A DNA stretch of 64,000 nucleotides, taken from NCBI GenBank assembly GCA_039707465.1, contig CM077648.1, positions 20,577,119 through 20,641,118 of the forward strand, in the 5' to 3' direction. The notes beneath the pieces are model-generated. The model did no database searches. It was not told the DNA's origin and saw nothing but the letters and a program-made list of their open reading frames with translations. Both the position numbers and the translations under genes were made by a program. Positions 20,429 through 33,586 of this stretch are shown one piece after another. Origin of the DNA: Rhabdophis nuchalis (lineage: Eukaryota; Chordata; Lepidosauria; Squamata; Natricidae). Position 1 is the first letter of the stretch. Each line of letters opens with the position of its first letter.

Positions 20429-20577
20429 CAGTGGTGGGATTCAAATAATTTAACCATCGGTTCTATGCCCTAATGATTTCTTCCAACAACCAGTTCACCA
20501 AACTGCTCCAAGTTAACTGCACCAAGTTAACAACCGATTCTCCTGAAGTGGTGCAAATTGGCTGAATCCCACCACTG
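20429..20577. mobile_element. hAT-type MITE (149 bp), gtggtgggattcaa family
   Basis: Ends cagtggtgggattcaaa and, inverted, cagtggtgggattcagcc. Flanks catcatcc and catcagtc match at 6 of 8. The reverse-oriented sibling is at 42491-42619. Confidence 0.82.
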
Positions 20578-21988
20578 CATCAGTCCCAATATTAACTGCC
20601 AGTTTAACTGTCAAGGAAGATGAGAAACTGAACAGTAGCATTTCTCTACCCTTTTTGAATCATGGAGTTGGAAAGGGCCAAATCTAAATTCAGGAATCCA
20701 AATTAAAACATTTCTGCAACCTTTGTCTGATCACATGCAACAAAGAGAAGGCCACCACTATGTCATCCAAAACATTAATGAAAAAAAAAAAATGTTGAGC
20801 ACTGTAAAGTCCAGACTTAATCCTGTGACTATTACTTGATGCCTCAGTTGTGAAGACATTTTGAATTCATCTATTTATACAATGAGTGTCTTTAAATGGC
20901 TACTCATATGGATAATGATGTTCATAAGTCAGATAGGTAATGATTTGGTTGTTCCCTGCAATTTTTGAAATTTAAGCAAGAAACTATGGGTGAGAGGAGA
21001 GAAGGAATATGAGAATAAGAAAGAGGGAGGAGGAAGAGGAGGAGGAAGAGGAGGAGGGAGGGAATGAAGGAAGGAAGGAATCATAATAGAATAAGCAATC
21101 TTATTTATTCTTTTACACTTGCATGTATTTTACACTGAACAAATCTTGAATAAACCAATAGGTTAATCTTGGATAATTAGGAAATTATTCTTTATTTATG
21201 AAGTACAGGCATATGTGCGTTCCATTATAAAATGGGACAAAGGTGTTATTCAATCTGCTAGCGTTCTTTTCATGCGGAGCCTTATATTGAGATGTTTCAG
21301 TTCAGAATTAGTCATTTTGCTTACTTCCTAGATGAGCCTTCATACTAGATCGTTATTGCTAACTTTAAAAAAAAAACCCTTTCCAAAGGTTTGTGATACA
21401 GTTTAACAAATTGTAAAGACAACCATGAAATTCTGAATGACAGAATCTAGAATTGTCATCAGCCTCTTTTCTAATGAAAGACCACTATGGTTCATATAGC
21501 ATGTATGAACCTGCAAGGAATGCCTCAAAATATAGGTCAAAGGTCAAAGGCCCATTTTGTCCAGCAATTTATATCACAACAAGTTGTCTCTGGGGTCTTC
21601 AAAAGCAGAAGAAAAGGATGATTACATAGTTAACTTCTCATATGCCATAAAATGACCCATATTTATTTGACTTTCGATCAGGCCCTCCAATAGATATATA
21701 GTTTCAATTACTATAAAGGAAATGAATGAAAATCTAGCAGATTTACATATGCAGTCCACCTTCTCTTAAGCTGTCAAAGCAGAGATATGCAAATGTTACA
21801 CTGTGTCATTTAGGGGGAAGATTCAATAAAATAACATCTGGTCAGGCATGTTTGAAAAGTCCCATTAAGGATGAAACTGGTTGTGTGGTGTCTCCTAAAC
21901 GGCAATGCCCAAATACCAGACAAGATATACATTGTGTCAAAATAAGAAATCCCCCCCCCCCCCAAGAGTGGGGTAGTTGCCATGTACT
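20578..21988. other. Mostly unannotated; purine tract 21000-21080 and C-run 21952-21963
   Basis: A GGA/GGAA-rich tract and a 12-base C run are the only structured features. Confidence 0.4.
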
Positions 21989-22253
21989 CAGTGGCGAAAT
22001 TCAATTTTTTACTACCGGTTCGGTTGGCATGGCTTTGTGGACATGGCAGGGGAAGGATACTGTAAAATCTCCATTACGTCCCCACTCCAGGGGAAGGTTC
22101 CTGCAAAATCCCCATTGCCTCCCAATCAGCTGGGACTTGGGAGGCAGAGAATAGATGGGGGCGGGGCCAGTCAGAGGTGGTATTTACTGGTTCTCTGAAC
22201 TACTCAAAATTTCTGTTCCAGAACTGGTCAGAACCTGCTGAATGCCATCTCTG
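21989..22253. mobile_element. hAT-type MITE (265 bp)
   Basis: Ends cagtggcgaaattcaattt and, inverted, cagagatggcattcagcagg. The body is the reverse complement of 17867-18103, including the ccccactccaggggaagg and actaccggttcggt blocks. Confidence 0.72.
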
Positions 22254-23872
22254 TATGTTCAGTAAAACCCCAAACATGACTCAAATATTGGAGACCTCTG
22301 AGTGTTTAAGGGAAGCAGATTGTATATATTATACTGATAGTTTCTACATCTCCTTTCTCACAATTGCCAAGACCTAGGTACCTTCTAAAATTAATGCACT
22401 GCATACAATTACCTCAAGTGCAAAGTCAGTTCAATTCAAAATTATTATACTATATGAGATTCAATGAGGTTCATATAAATTATATGGGGGATTGAACCCC
22501 ATATAATAAAGGCTATGTACTCCATTGATAATCTGGTGCTTCTGGTGAATAGTCTAACCAAATTATAATATGCATGTATTCATTCATTCAATCAATTTAT
22601 ATAGCCTCTCATCTCACATACGTGACTCAATGTGTATGTCAATGTGGCTGATCATTCCTGAAGCTCAGTTGACCACATTTGAATCAAGTTAATTATTGTT
22701 TCATTCATCAAAATTGGGGATCATAATTGGAAGGATGAAAGAATGAACAGCCAAAGATTTTTGGAAGCTGAAACCTGAAGTATTGCTAAATCAAATATTA
22801 TTCTCTTGATCCAACCAGTGCTGAATGCCTGGTGTATGTACGTACGTACATACATACATATGTTTAATAGATGGCCTGGTCAATCCAGAATGCTATTTTT
22901 CCAATTGTAAGAGAGTGACAGAAGCTCACTTAGAAACCAACTTAGCCACTATCTTTCTGGTGTTTCCTACCTAGCTGGAAGACAGGAAATAAGAGAAGGC
23001 TGCTGTGAAGTATTTTCTGTCTTCTTTGCTTGAAATGACTAGTGATCTCCTGTCTACGTAGAACCTGTAAAATATATCCAACTCTTTCTTTGCAAGCATT
23101 AACCAAGCATAAGATGAGAAGGCTGAAGTCATTGTACACTAAGGCTGCTTGGTTTCTTCTACAGCTTTGTTGGCATGTCAGCCATTGAGCATATTTATAG
23201 TTATGTATAATGTGCATTAATGACATCCTTGTTTTTTTTAAAAAATAAATCTTTAGCTTATAGTACTGCTTGCATCCAAAAGCAAAAACTCGGTGCCTAA
23301 AAGCTGGTCAATAAACATTTTAGCATCAGTCAGTTCAAGTGATCTGAATTCAATAATGTTACCTTTCCAAGAGCCACAAAATAGAAAGGGAAAGAATGAT
23401 TTATGAAGCTTAGCTATGCATGGCCAGACGGGGGTGGGTGGGAAGAGAGGGAAAGAGCTTAAACCGATGATTGCAGGATTCCCTTTAATGAAGTACAAGT
23501 TGCCAAGACACGTTTAGGTAAATGAAGCCCTTGTCACAATAAGTTACAAAAAAAGAGAGAAAGAAATGACAGACATAACAGAGCAGATGGTTGCTATTAT
23601 TAAGTGTGATGTCAGGAAGGTACGCTAGGTAACCGCAGAGATGAAGCAGTTGTACTACTGCTGTGGCTGCAAACAGTAGCATAATACCCTAATCAAGGGA
23701 CTAGCTAGGAGAAAACCACACCCCCACAAACGCTATCAGGGGAACACTTTTATCTACAAATAGGGAGCAAACCTTTCACTATCTGGCATTGATGATGTTA
23801 CCTACTGGGTAATGAAACCTCTGCAAGTAAACGACCCAGCTCAGAGAGCACCAAGGATAATATTCGGGTTAA
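22254..23872. other. Unannotated unique sequence
   Basis: No recognisable gene. A weak CR1/L2-tail-like ttatatagcctctcatctca at 22595-22620 is too short to name. Confidence 0.35.
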
Positions 23873-24284
23873 TGTCAGTGTTCCAAATAGCATCCAAGAG
23901 TAAATCAGAGTCCAAGGCAAAGTATTGCTCAAAGTTCCAATTTACTAAGAGAGCCATGTTGGCACATCTGGGAAATCCCGAATCTGAAAACTTCCCGGTT
24001 TTCACCACCCAGTTGAAAGTTCAAGATCTTGTCCCCACACCCACAAGTCCATCACGTAGTCCAATCTTCCACTGCCACGCTGGCAGTTCCACCAATCCAG
24101 TTCCGGTCAGGTGCAAAGACAAGCAATGACCTTGGCTTTCTATAAAGAAGTTTGTTATAGCTACATATCATCTCATTCCATACAAGCCCCCCTCCCATTT
24201 TCCCACAATAGAAAATGCATAGTAGAATAATAGAAAGTGTGGCAGGTCAAAGATCCAAAAGAAAAGATGACTGCAGGCCTGACA
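23873..24284 (-). mobile_element. Solo LTR (family A, diverged copy)
   Basis: Begins tgtcagtgttcc and ends ggcctgaca. The middle matches the other three LTRs (ggcacatctgggaaatcccg, then the cccccctcccattttcccac block). About 412 bp, the most divergent copy, with no internal retroelement genes beside it. Confidence 0.65.
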
Positions 24285-24815
24285 AATTTGCATTTATGAA
24301 ATCTGTTCAAGTTGAACCTCACAGATTTTGTGTGTGTTGGGGTCTTTGAGTCAGTGTTGACATCTGACAACTGCTTGGACTAGCCTACAGTTTTCTTGGC
24401 AAGGTTTTTCAGAAGTTGCTGGCACATTACTGGCATCTTGAAAAAGGGTTAATTACACCTCATGCAGAGTGTTTCTCCAAGCCATTGGTTTACTGACCCA
24501 GAAGGAGTCTCAGTTTTTAAAAATCCCATTATTATGCTGCTATGTTCTCTGTTGCTAAATGTGACTCACATTCAGTCCACTAACCTTTTCATCATCTAAT
24601 AATTTCAGTCTTTTGGACCATCCTAAGCCCCGTTCGATGATAGGAATTAGAGAGGCACATTCTGCAATCATTTTTAATTTCCAGCACTAGACGTCTGCCT
24701 GTGATATCTGAAATTTGGTGTTGTCATCTTTCATCTTTCTCATTTTAAATGAATGAAAATGAATAACATGCTTAAACAATCTGAAAATAATAAATAATAA
24801 TATAAATCACATAAA

Positions 24816-25130
24816 GGACAGGGTGGCTCAGTGGGTAAAACTCTGAGCTTGTCGATCATAAAGGTCAGCAGTTTGGCGGTTTGAATACCTAGCGCTGCAT
24901 AATGAAGTGTCCCACCTTCTGCCAACCTAGCAGTTTGTAAGCATGTAAAAAATGCAAGTAGAAAAATAGGAACCATCTTTGGTGGGAAGGTAACAGCGTT
25001 CTGTGTGCCTTCAGCATTTCATTATGCCAGCTACATGACCACAGAGACATCTTCAGGCAGCGATGGCTCTTTGGCTTTGAAATGAAGATGAGCACCACCC
25101 CCTAGAGTCGGGAATGACTATCACATGTCA
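24816..25130 (+). mobile_element. Sauria-type SINE
   Basis: The plus-strand head ggtggctcagtgggtaaaac (A-box region) and ggtttgaatacc (B-box) are followed by the family body and the Bov-B-like end ctagagtcgggaatgactat. This is the only plus-strand copy among six. Confidence 0.87.
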
Positions 25131-25239
25131 TTTTATACCATCACCAAACTCATATGGTCATTAATTAGTAAATATAATCAATCACCATCACTGCTTAACT
25201 TTTATTGATAAGGGAAATTCACTTTCTGAGTTCACAATC

Positions 25240-25500
25240 TTAGAAGACTTAGAAAGTCTTAGAATAACTTTATTGTCCTTTGAATGTACATTAGTTGGCA
25301 TACATTAAAATGAAATTTCATTGCATGCAGCTCTCAAAAGGTCTCCATCTTTAATATACACACATAAATATGGCAAAACAAATAGATAAATGCAAAATTA
25401 TGCATAAACCAACATATATTATCTTTTTTTTGGATTAACAAAATAGATGCATAGGTGTCAGGGGAGATGGACGAGGGTGCCCTGTTAAGAAATAGACAGT
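25240..25500 (-). mobile_element. LINE 3' end (Rex/L2-type)
   Basis: Minus strand gives atgaaatttcattttaatgt and then acattcaaaggacaataaag, the same 3'-terminal design as the element ending at 52225 (caatttcattgtaattttta, gacaataaag). Confidence 0.5.
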
Positions 25501-25549
25501 ACAATGTCACAATTCAAGTTCTTCTCTCTCTATTTTTTTACTTTTTTAT

Positions 25550-26600
25550 TTTATTTATTTGTCAAGCATGTATTAGATAACACATATAAGTATAAACATG
25601 ATTTTGAATACATGAAATGGATACAAATAAAAAGGAACTTTAGGACAGGGAAGGTAGGCAGGTTGGTGTAGTTATACATGTCCCTTACAGACCGCTTAGG
25701 AATGGGGTGAGGTTGACAGTAGACAGTCTAAGGTTAAAGTTATAAGGCAGTGATGGTGAACCTTTTTGTCCTCGCGTGCCAAAAGCGGGGGGAGTGCAGG
25801 CAGGTCATGAACGAGCATGCCACACATGCGCATGGTTCCCCCCTCTGCGCGCATGCACATGCGATCAGCGCTCCCCCCCCACTTTTGGTGCTCTTTTTTC
25901 ATCCTCCCCAGGCTCCAGAGGCTTTTTAGGAGCCTGGGGAGGGCAAAAACAGCCCCCCAGAGGCTTCAGGAGCTTCCCTGAAGCGCAAAAAATCAGCCCT
26001 ATGGCCAAACTGGAAGTTTGGGAACGGACTTCCGGTTTTCTTGTAGGGCTGTTTTTTGCCCTCCGGAGCCTTCAGGGAAGCCACCTAAAGGCTCCTGAAG
26101 GCTCCAGAGGGTGAAAAATAGCCCTATGAGCAAACCAGAAGTCAGTTCCTAAATTTCTGGTTTGCCCATAGGGCTGGTTTTTCGAGCTCAAATGGCCTCA
26201 AAAGAAAGCCGAATTCAGCCGACCAGCGTGTACATGCGCACTGGAGATGACAGGGCAATGCTTCGCGTGCCCTGACAAATGGCTCCGCGTGCCATCTGTG
26301 GCACACATGCCATAGGTTCGCCATCACGGTTATAGGGGTCTGAGGATGTAGCAACAGAGTCAGGTAGTGCATTCCAGGCATTGATCACTCTGTTGCTAAA
26401 GTTGTATTTTTTGCAATCGAGTTTAGAATGGTTTACCTTAAGTTCGTATCTATTGTGTGGTCGTGTATTGCTGTGTTTGAAGCTGAAGTAGTCACTGACA
26501 GGTAGGACATTGTAGCAGATAATTTTATGTACTATGCTTACGTCAGACCGAAGGCGGCATAGTTCTAAGTTGTATACTTGTATATAAAGCTATGACACAA
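25550..26600 (-). mobile_element. Non-LTR retrotransposon ORF2 C-terminus and 3' tail, split by a MITE
   Basis: Minus strand of 26600-26330 encodes a decayed end of ORF2 containing RVINAWNALPDSVATSS, the usual terminal motif of CR1/jockey-group LINEs. After the 25748-26329 MITE it continues through 25740-25550 to a tgacaaataaataaaataaa-like tail. Family not certain. Confidence 0.55.
25748..26329. mobile_element. hAT-type MITE (582 bp), gatggcgaacc family
   Basis: Ends cagtgatggtgaaccttttt and, inverted, ccgtgatggcgaacctatgg. Flanks ttataagg (25740-25747) and ttataggg (26330-26337) match at 7 of 8 with central TA. The interior has alternating gaggctccaggag-type blocks in both orientations. 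Confidence 0.87.
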
Positions 26601-26628
26601 TTATGAAAAAGCTGAACTTGTACCATAA

Positions 26629-27300
26629 TAATAATAATAATAATTTAATTTATAAACTGCTCTCTCTCCCCGAAGGGACTCGAGGTGGTGCACAGGGAAT
26701 TTAAAAATACATATATAAAACCACAAACATAATACAATATTAAAATGAATTAAACTAAAACCCTGCGCTAAAATCCCATATTAAAACTAAAACTAACCCC
26801 TAAAAACCCTAAAAACAGTTAAATTACCCCAGGCCAGCCAAGCAGAAGAAGTGTGTTTTTAGTTTTTGATGGAAGGAGCCGAGGTCCGTAGTTGTTCTAA
26901 TTTCGGGGGTAAGGTCGTTCCAGAGGGTCGGGCCCACCACAGAGAAGGCCCTTCCCCTGGGCATCGCCCGCTGGCATAGCCTAGTGGACGGCACCCGGAG
27001 AAGTCCCTCTCTGTGGGAGCGAATCGGCCGCAGGGATGTATGGGGCAGGATGCGATCCCGAAGATAGCTAGGTCCCGTGCCATGGAGCGCTTTGAAGATG
27101 ATAACCAACACCTTGAAGCGCACCCAAAAGACGACAGGCAGCCAATGCAGCTCGCGCAGGAGTGGTGTTACATGGGAGAACCTGGAGGTTCCCATAACTG
27201 CCCACGCGGCTGCATTCTGGACAAGCTGCAGTCTTCGGGTGCACCTCAAGGGCAGCCCCATGTAGAGAGCATTACAGTAGTCCAGTCGGGATGTCACGAG
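26629..27300 (-). mobile_element. L2-like LINE 3' end with ORF2 C-terminus and (AAT)n tail
   Basis: Minus strand 27297-26824 encodes SRLDYCNALYMGLPLRCTRR, then a LLRELHWLPV segment and GRAFSVVGPTLWNDL, the conserved C-terminal region of L2/CR1-group ORF2. The 3'UTR contains gcaccacctcgagtcccttc and ends in a short (ATT)n on that strand. Related copies: 58831-58998 and 60045-60595. Confidence 0.85.
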
Positions 27301-27939
27301 TGCATGAGTGACTGTGCACTGTCCATGATGTCACAATCCACATTTTGTTCTTTTGTCAATATCGGGTTATGACCGAATAATGACTTTTTTAATGTGGATA
27401 ACAGATGGGAGAAAATATTCAATTATCTATGTTATGGTGGAATTTAAGTGGTGAAACAAGAAGCATTGTCATTATTGAGAGCAACCCAGAGGTAAATACC
27501 TGAAATAACTTATGCAAATATTGAAATGTTAATATCTGCAACAGCAGTTGAACACCACTTCCTACCTTTATATTTAATTTAAATAGAATGTGGTCCTTGT
27601 GGGTGAATTGGCTTCAATAATCTGCAGGGACACTGATGCATAAGTAATAACTTCAATTTGCTACTTGACATTGTGACCCAATCACGCAATGCTTGAGTCT
27701 CTGGACTGCAATTGACTTGGTTTCTGAAGACAAAAAAATAGTTGTGTGTATACTATGTACATAAAAACTAAACATGTTACTTATTTTATTTTACTTAACT
27801 TTATATTATTTTGTCACCAATTCCCTTAATGGTTCAAGGAAGGCAATTTAGAAAAATACAATTAAAACAGTGGAATTGCAATTAAAACAATCCCAAAACA
27901 CATTATCAAAACAATTTAATTAAATCAAGAACAGAGGGA
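27301..27939. other. Unannotated; possible decayed LINE tail 27780-27925
   Basis: 27780-27925 resembles 17044-17170 (tttattttactt lead, then aattaaaacaatcccaaaa). The rest is unique. Confidence 0.35.
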
Positions 27940-28165
27940 TAGACTCAAGATCACGTGAAGTGTTAATATCACTTTATAATGCCTTGGTAAAGTCACGCTT
28001 GGAATGCTGCATCCAATTTTAGTCGCCACGATGTAAAAAAGATACTGGGACTCTAGAAAGAGTCACAGAAGAGCAACAAAGCTGATTAGGGGACTGGGGG
28101 CCAAACATATAAAGAACAGTTGCTAGAATTGGATATGTCTGGTTTAACGAATTGTAGGTTGTACA
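27940..28165 (+). mobile_element. CR1 LINE ORF2 fragment
   Basis: Aligns with 63475-63680: the cactttataatgccttggtaaagtca segment encodes the LYNALVK(P)HLE-type motif and gggactctagaaagagtcac the LERV(Q)-type motif, with small indels. Decayed. Confidence 0.75.
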
Positions 28166-29095
28166 GTAATAGAGTATTCTGCATAGTCCTAAGTCAGATA
28201 AGCCTTATAAACATCTTGAATTGGTCCTGATGGAATGAAAATGATGAAACACTTTCACACAAGGATTATATATGATGCTCAGAAGGCATTTCTCACCATT
28301 TTCAGCCTGACTTCATGGACCACTAGTTTCGATGATGGATCCAGAAGGACCATATCTCAGCCCCAGAGGTTTGTCTGACCATTGTTACTAAAATGTGGTG
28401 GTTTAATTTCTGACATTCGGAGATGAGAATAGTAAAGTATGTCTTTAAGTAAGCATACCACAACTTTAAAATGAAGAAAATTCTTAAATATCCCATGTGA
28501 TTTCATACAATGGATTAAATAATATAGGGAGTTAAAACTTTTCAAAACCACGAAGGACAGTATCTAAGGAACTGAGTAGAAATATCCAGGTGACAGATTC
28601 TGGTAATGGTGCTGTACAAAGATTGGAGCCTTCAAACTCCAGTTTTCTTAAGTGACCCACAAAATGCCGTGGTCATAAATCATTATAGAAAGAAGAATAT
28701 TAACAGTTCATGCAAACTGCTTCTCTTGTGGTATAGATTTTTCTTCATGGCAGCCAAGGCTATGTCTGTACCAAATCAAAACCTAAAAGTCCAAACAATA
28801 TAATAATATGATCCACTGAAGAGCTGTCGAACCTGCAGTGCCTTCATCGTCATCACCAGCTTGGCTAAACTTGGAGAATTAAACTTGAAAATAGTTTGTT
28901 GTTAAAAATAGTTTAATCCAGACGTAGCTTATTAAGAATGTCCTTATCACAGATTCCAAGGAGCTTTTCCTGCAAAAGAAAGTTATAATGACCTTAGAGA
29001 TTAATGGAATCATGTTTCAAAGCAATTGCATACAAGAACCATCAAATTACTCATGGTGAACTTAGCTAGAACTTCAGAGCTGTATGGAATTTGGA
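28166..29095. other. Unannotated sequence
   Basis: No gene or repeat recognised. Confidence 0.4.
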
Positions 29096-29691
29096 TAGAT
29101 ACATATTAAGAGATTTGGAAGGGACCTTGTAGGTCATCTAGTCTAACCGCCTGCCCAAGCAGACCCTACACTATTTCTGACAGATGGAAATCTCTTCTTG
29201 AAAGCTTCCAGTGATAAAGCTCCCACAACTTCTGAAGGCAATCTGTTCCATTAGTTGATTGCTCTCTCACTGTCAGAAAATTTCTCCTTATTTCCAGGTT
29301 GAAACACTTCTTATTCAGTTTCCATCCATTATTTCTTGTCTGGCCTTCAGGTGTTTTGGAAAATAGCTTGACTCCCTCCTCTCTCTGGCAGCCCCCTCAA
29401 ATATTGGAACACCTTTATCATGTCTCCTCTGGTCCTTCTCTTCATTAGACTAGCCATGCCCAGTTCCTGCAACTGTTCATTGTATGCTTTAGCTTCCAAT
29501 CCTCTAATAATCTGGATTGCTCTTCTCTGCACTCTTTCTAGAGTCTCAATACCTTTTTTATAGTGTGGTAACCAAAACTGGATGCAGTATTCTAGGTGTG
29601 GTCTTACTAAGGCTTTATAGAGTGGTATTAGCACCTCACTTGATCTTAATTGTATCCCTCTGCTAATGCAACTTAACAAAGGCTTGGTCAT
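29096..29691 (-). mobile_element. CR1 LINE ORF2 C-terminal end and 3'UTR
   Basis: Minus strand 29691-29347 encodes [20 protein letters not shown], then ERVQRRAIQIIRGLE and KRRTRGDMIKVFQYLRG, diagnostic of CR1. The frame then decays (29346-29160, KLNKKCFNLEIRRNFL-like) and reaches the 3' block with ctagatgacctacaaggtcc-like sequence at 29100-29150. Confidence 0.9.
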
Positions 29692-29852
29692 CTACCCAAA
29701 CCTGAAAGAATTTCTTGTGCTGAATTCTGTGGTTACAAATGGAATGCTTCCTTGTTTTTCTAACCTCTACTACACTGATATTACAGGCATGCCATTTTTA
29801 TGCTCATTCGTTTTAACACCTAGACATGCCTTATAAGTGTTTAAGCCTCTTC

Positions 29853-30133
29853 TAGGTAAAGGTAAAGTTCCCCTCGCACTTATATGCTAATTGTTCTCGA
29901 CTCTAGGGGGTGGTGCTCGTTTCTGTTTCTAAGCAGAAAAGCCAGCGCTATCCGAAGATGTTTCCATGGTCATGTGGCCTGCTTGACTAAACTGCCAAAT
30001 GCACATGAAACACTGTTCCCTTCCCACCAAAGGTGGTCCCTATTTTTCTACTTGTATTTTTACATGCTTTCAAACTGCTAGGTTGGCAGAAGCTGGGACA
30101 AGTAACAGGAGCTTACTCTATTACATGGTGCTA
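29853..30133 (-). mobile_element. Sauria-type SINE, tRNA head truncated
   Basis: Begins with aggtaaaggtaaagttcccc (3' end of the SINE) and runs to ggtgctatta; the tRNA-like half present in the other copies is missing. Confidence 0.82.
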
Positions 30134-31149
30134 TTATGTTGGTTGATAAAATATGGCATTTGACAATGTGAGTTAGAGTGGTTGGGTGATTTCCACATTT
30201 CAGTCAGGTTGTTTCATTTTTGCTTTTGTCAATTTCTTATGCCTCTGATTTTAAAAAAAGAGCATATATTGTATATGAGCAAAGTATAACTTGAATTAGC
30301 TTCTTGCTCTTTGTTTAATTAGCACTATATGTTTTTTTTTATCCCTGCCAGATATTTTCTGCATCCAATTGTTTTTTTAAAGGGGAAAGGAGGATATTGA
30401 ATCAGCTGTATTTCTGAGAAAAACAACATTTGCTAGACATATTTACTGTGCATGTCATTTTACAGTCGTATGCACCACTTAACATCTGGGATTTAAGTTA
30501 TGCACTGCCTAAATTTGAATTTTGTCCAAATTCTGGAGAAAAGATTAGACTCCAAAACATGAAAAAGCAAATGAGTTTCCACATCAGGTGGCTCACACAA
30601 TAGGAAGTGTTTGTGCATGTGTATATTTTTCCCCTAACACTTTCTAGGAGTAAATTGTGTTTTTAGCTTTTTAAACAAATTGAGACAGTATATCTGCATT
30701 TGCCAAAGAAAATTAAAACTATTATTAACAAACAGTAGGTAGCGTTGATGTAGATGCGCTTTTTAAAGAATGCAGAACTATAGGAAGGAATCACAGCTGA
30801 ACAGATTTTTCGGGGACTTCATACTTATTGCTTAAAAATAAAACAAGCATCCATGTGAGATCAATTGTGAACAAGATTTTTGTTGAACTGAACGTTAGAA
30901 TCAATTATTGTCTTGTGTGGTTCATAATACAGCAAGAAAGAAGTAACAAAAATCCTGAAATCACAATTTTTGTCCTTTGTATGTATATAAAGGTGGGGAA
31001 AACATTGATGGAAACTCAAAAGAAGCCATGAGAAGTGGTTTGAACTTGTCTGGATTCCTGAAACTATAAAAATTGGTCCTATCTTAATGAATGTGAACTC
31101 AAAAGCATAAATAATAATTTTAATATTGAAAGGGAACTCTAAATCTGAT
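30134..31149. other. Unannotated AT-rich sequence
   Basis: No gene or repeat recognised. Confidence 0.4.
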
Positions 31150-31222
31150 GATTTAGAGTCCTGGATCCTTTTGGAGAAGGGCGGGATATAAATTTAATAA
31201 ATAAATTTAATAAATAAATACA
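31150..31222 (+). mobile_element. Short L2-like LINE 3' tail
   Basis: gagtcctggatccttttgga, then gaagggcgggatataaattt and an AATAAATTT tail, the terminal block shared with 49970-50034. Confidence 0.65.
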
Positions 31223-31323
31223 TGATATCATAGCTCCATTTTAGCAGATGTTTTCACAATTTATTTGTATAATAAATTTATGTATCATTTTCCTGCCCAC
31301 TAGTGTGAACCAAATAACATTTC

Positions 31324-31698
31324 CAGGGGTGGGGTTCAAAATTTTAGCAACTGTTTGGTAATGGTTTCTGGACTTCTGGAGCTTCTGGGAGACCCATTTT
31401 TCACCCTCCCCAGGCTCTGGAGGCTTTCTTTGAGCCTCTAGGAGGGAGAAAATGGCCTCGCCTGGACTCCAAGAAATGGGCTTGTTTCTGGACTTCCAGA
31501 AATTCGGGGAGGCCTGTTTTTCACCCTCTCTGAACCTCTGTGCAGGCTCTGCACTTACCTGGCATAACGGGCTGTGTGGAGACTCCTGGGATTGGTGGGT
31601 GGGTGAGGCCAGCCAATCCTTGCAACTTTGGTGAACCAGATGTAAAATTAGCATTTGGTTCAACTGAACTGGTCCAAATCAGCTTAATCCCACCCCTA
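31324..31698. mobile_element. hAT-type MITE (375 bp), ggtgggattcaa group
   Basis: Ends caggggtggggttcaaaatt and, inverted, taggggtgggattaagctg. Flanks aacatttc and gacatttc match at 7 of 8. The left end is nearly identical to the right end of the 2.1-kb element at 11383-13500. Confidence 0.82.
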
Positions 31699-32926
31699 GA
31701 CATTTCATAGAAACATTGGAATTCTTGGGGATCTGAGGTAGGAAGCCATGTAGATTCCATATACATGCAATCATTTACCATGAAAATCAAAGAAAGAGTT
31801 GTATGACTGTGTGGCATATACATTTAATTTAAAAAAAAAAGCTTTTCTACTTGGGTCCATTACAAGTCTCATTTTACTTACTAATTATCATCTCACACAA
31901 TTTCTCATTTAAAAGATAACTTTATAAAGTTTTCCAGAACTTGCTTCACTTTCTCACGTTTGACATCTGATTAGTCTTAACGACATGATTCTGCAAAATC
32001 TCAAGTTTTAAGTCTATAATATTAAATCTATGTTAGCGTTTGATAGGAAAGTACACTTTTATAGTTAGAATTTCCATTCTTTCACTGGGAACTCCACAAG
32101 GTATGACATCCTTGAATGTTGTTAAATCCTAGTTATCTTGGTTAGTCTGTGCAGTCGCTTGGCATAATTTAAATTTAAGAATTGGAAAAAGAAATTATGT
32201 GGAAAAAATAAGGGTGTCCAGCTCTAGAGGATTTATTTAACAGTGAAGGGGATTTTTTCCCCCTGTCTTGGATTTTCTGATGCAAATAATGTATTATTTC
32301 AGTCTTTGAGGCTTTGATGTAAAAAGCAAAAAATCATGTCCTGAATGGGAAAGCATACTAAGCTTGTAAAATTATGATTTTGTTGGAATTATTTTGAATA
32401 CTGTGCTGTGCAGCCAGAAGATGTTTTGAAGGCCACCAAAATTGGCAGCTCCAAAAAGGGAAATCAGGTCCACTCAGTGAAGATGACTAGAAGGAATTGC
32501 AATCTTCTGAAATTCCTTCTGTGGGATTACCATTTCTACCTCAATCTCAAAAGGAAAAAAGAAAATTATGACTGCTGGGTGACTCTTCACCAACACCCTA
32601 GAGTGGGAAAGAGAGGCATATATGATGACCAGGTCAGGCCTCCCCATATGAATCAGAAGGTTTGCATAAGCAATTGTATAGCAGGAAAGTGGAAAAAACC
32701 CACTGTTGATAGGACAGGACAATCCATAGATCTATAGACGAATCCATGAAAAAATTGATGATCACTGATACATGAGGGGTGGGGCCTGAGGGGGGGGGGA
32801 GGAGGAGGAGGAGGAGGAATCTCTCCATTCGCTCAAATGGTGAGGTCTTCTGAATTTTAGGTTTCTTTAGCTTTTTATTTCTTAAAATAGAAAATGATAT
32901 ATATTTCTGGTCCACTGAAAATCTGT
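31699..32926. other. Unannotated; (GGA)n at 32795-32820
   Basis: The frames around 32408-32737 overlap on both strands and show no known motif. Confidence 0.4.
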
Positions 32927-33063
<137 letters not shown>

Positions 33064-33443
33064 ACACATACACACACACTAATCTTGTTTAAAAAAGCTT
33101 TAGTACACATTTGCTATTTTGAGGCCCATTGAAACAGAACAGAATTATTTATATTCTGCAAGTATCCAAGCACACAACAGAAGGAGAGATGAAGAGAGAA
33201 GATAGAAAGTGACACACACTGAGTGACATTGGATTTGTTAAATGGATATTAGCAAACTATACTCAGAGGCCAAAAGACTATGGTTTATTTTATAGCATTT
33301 CTGATATTCTTAAAACTTTTAAAAATGTTTTTAAAATATAAACATATATAATGATGTAAACATCAGAGAAACAGGTTCGTGTGATATTTTTTTTCCTTTG
33401 TTTCATTAATGATTTGGTTCCTTCTTAACTTCTAGGTCTAAGG

Positions 33444-33578
33444 CAGGAGTGTCAAACTCACATCATCATGTTGGTGTCACATGACCTATTGGGACTTTTT
33501 CCCCATTTGCTAAACCGGGCGTGGACGTGGCCAGTGTGTGATGCATCTGGTCCATGGGCCAGGAGTTTGACAGCCCTG
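33444..33578. mobile_element. hAT-type MITE (135 bp), gtgtcaaactc family
   Basis: Ends caggagtgtcaaactcaca and, inverted, cagggctgtcaaactcc. Exact 8-bp duplication gtctaagg at 33436-33443 and 33579-33586, central TA. Confidence 0.92.
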
Positions 33579-33586
33579 GTCTAAGG

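Noticed and set aside
26824..27297. 157-codon frame that might be annotated as a hypothetical host protein
   Set aside because: It carries the L2-like LINE ORF2 C-terminal motifs and is followed by that family's 3'UTR and tail.
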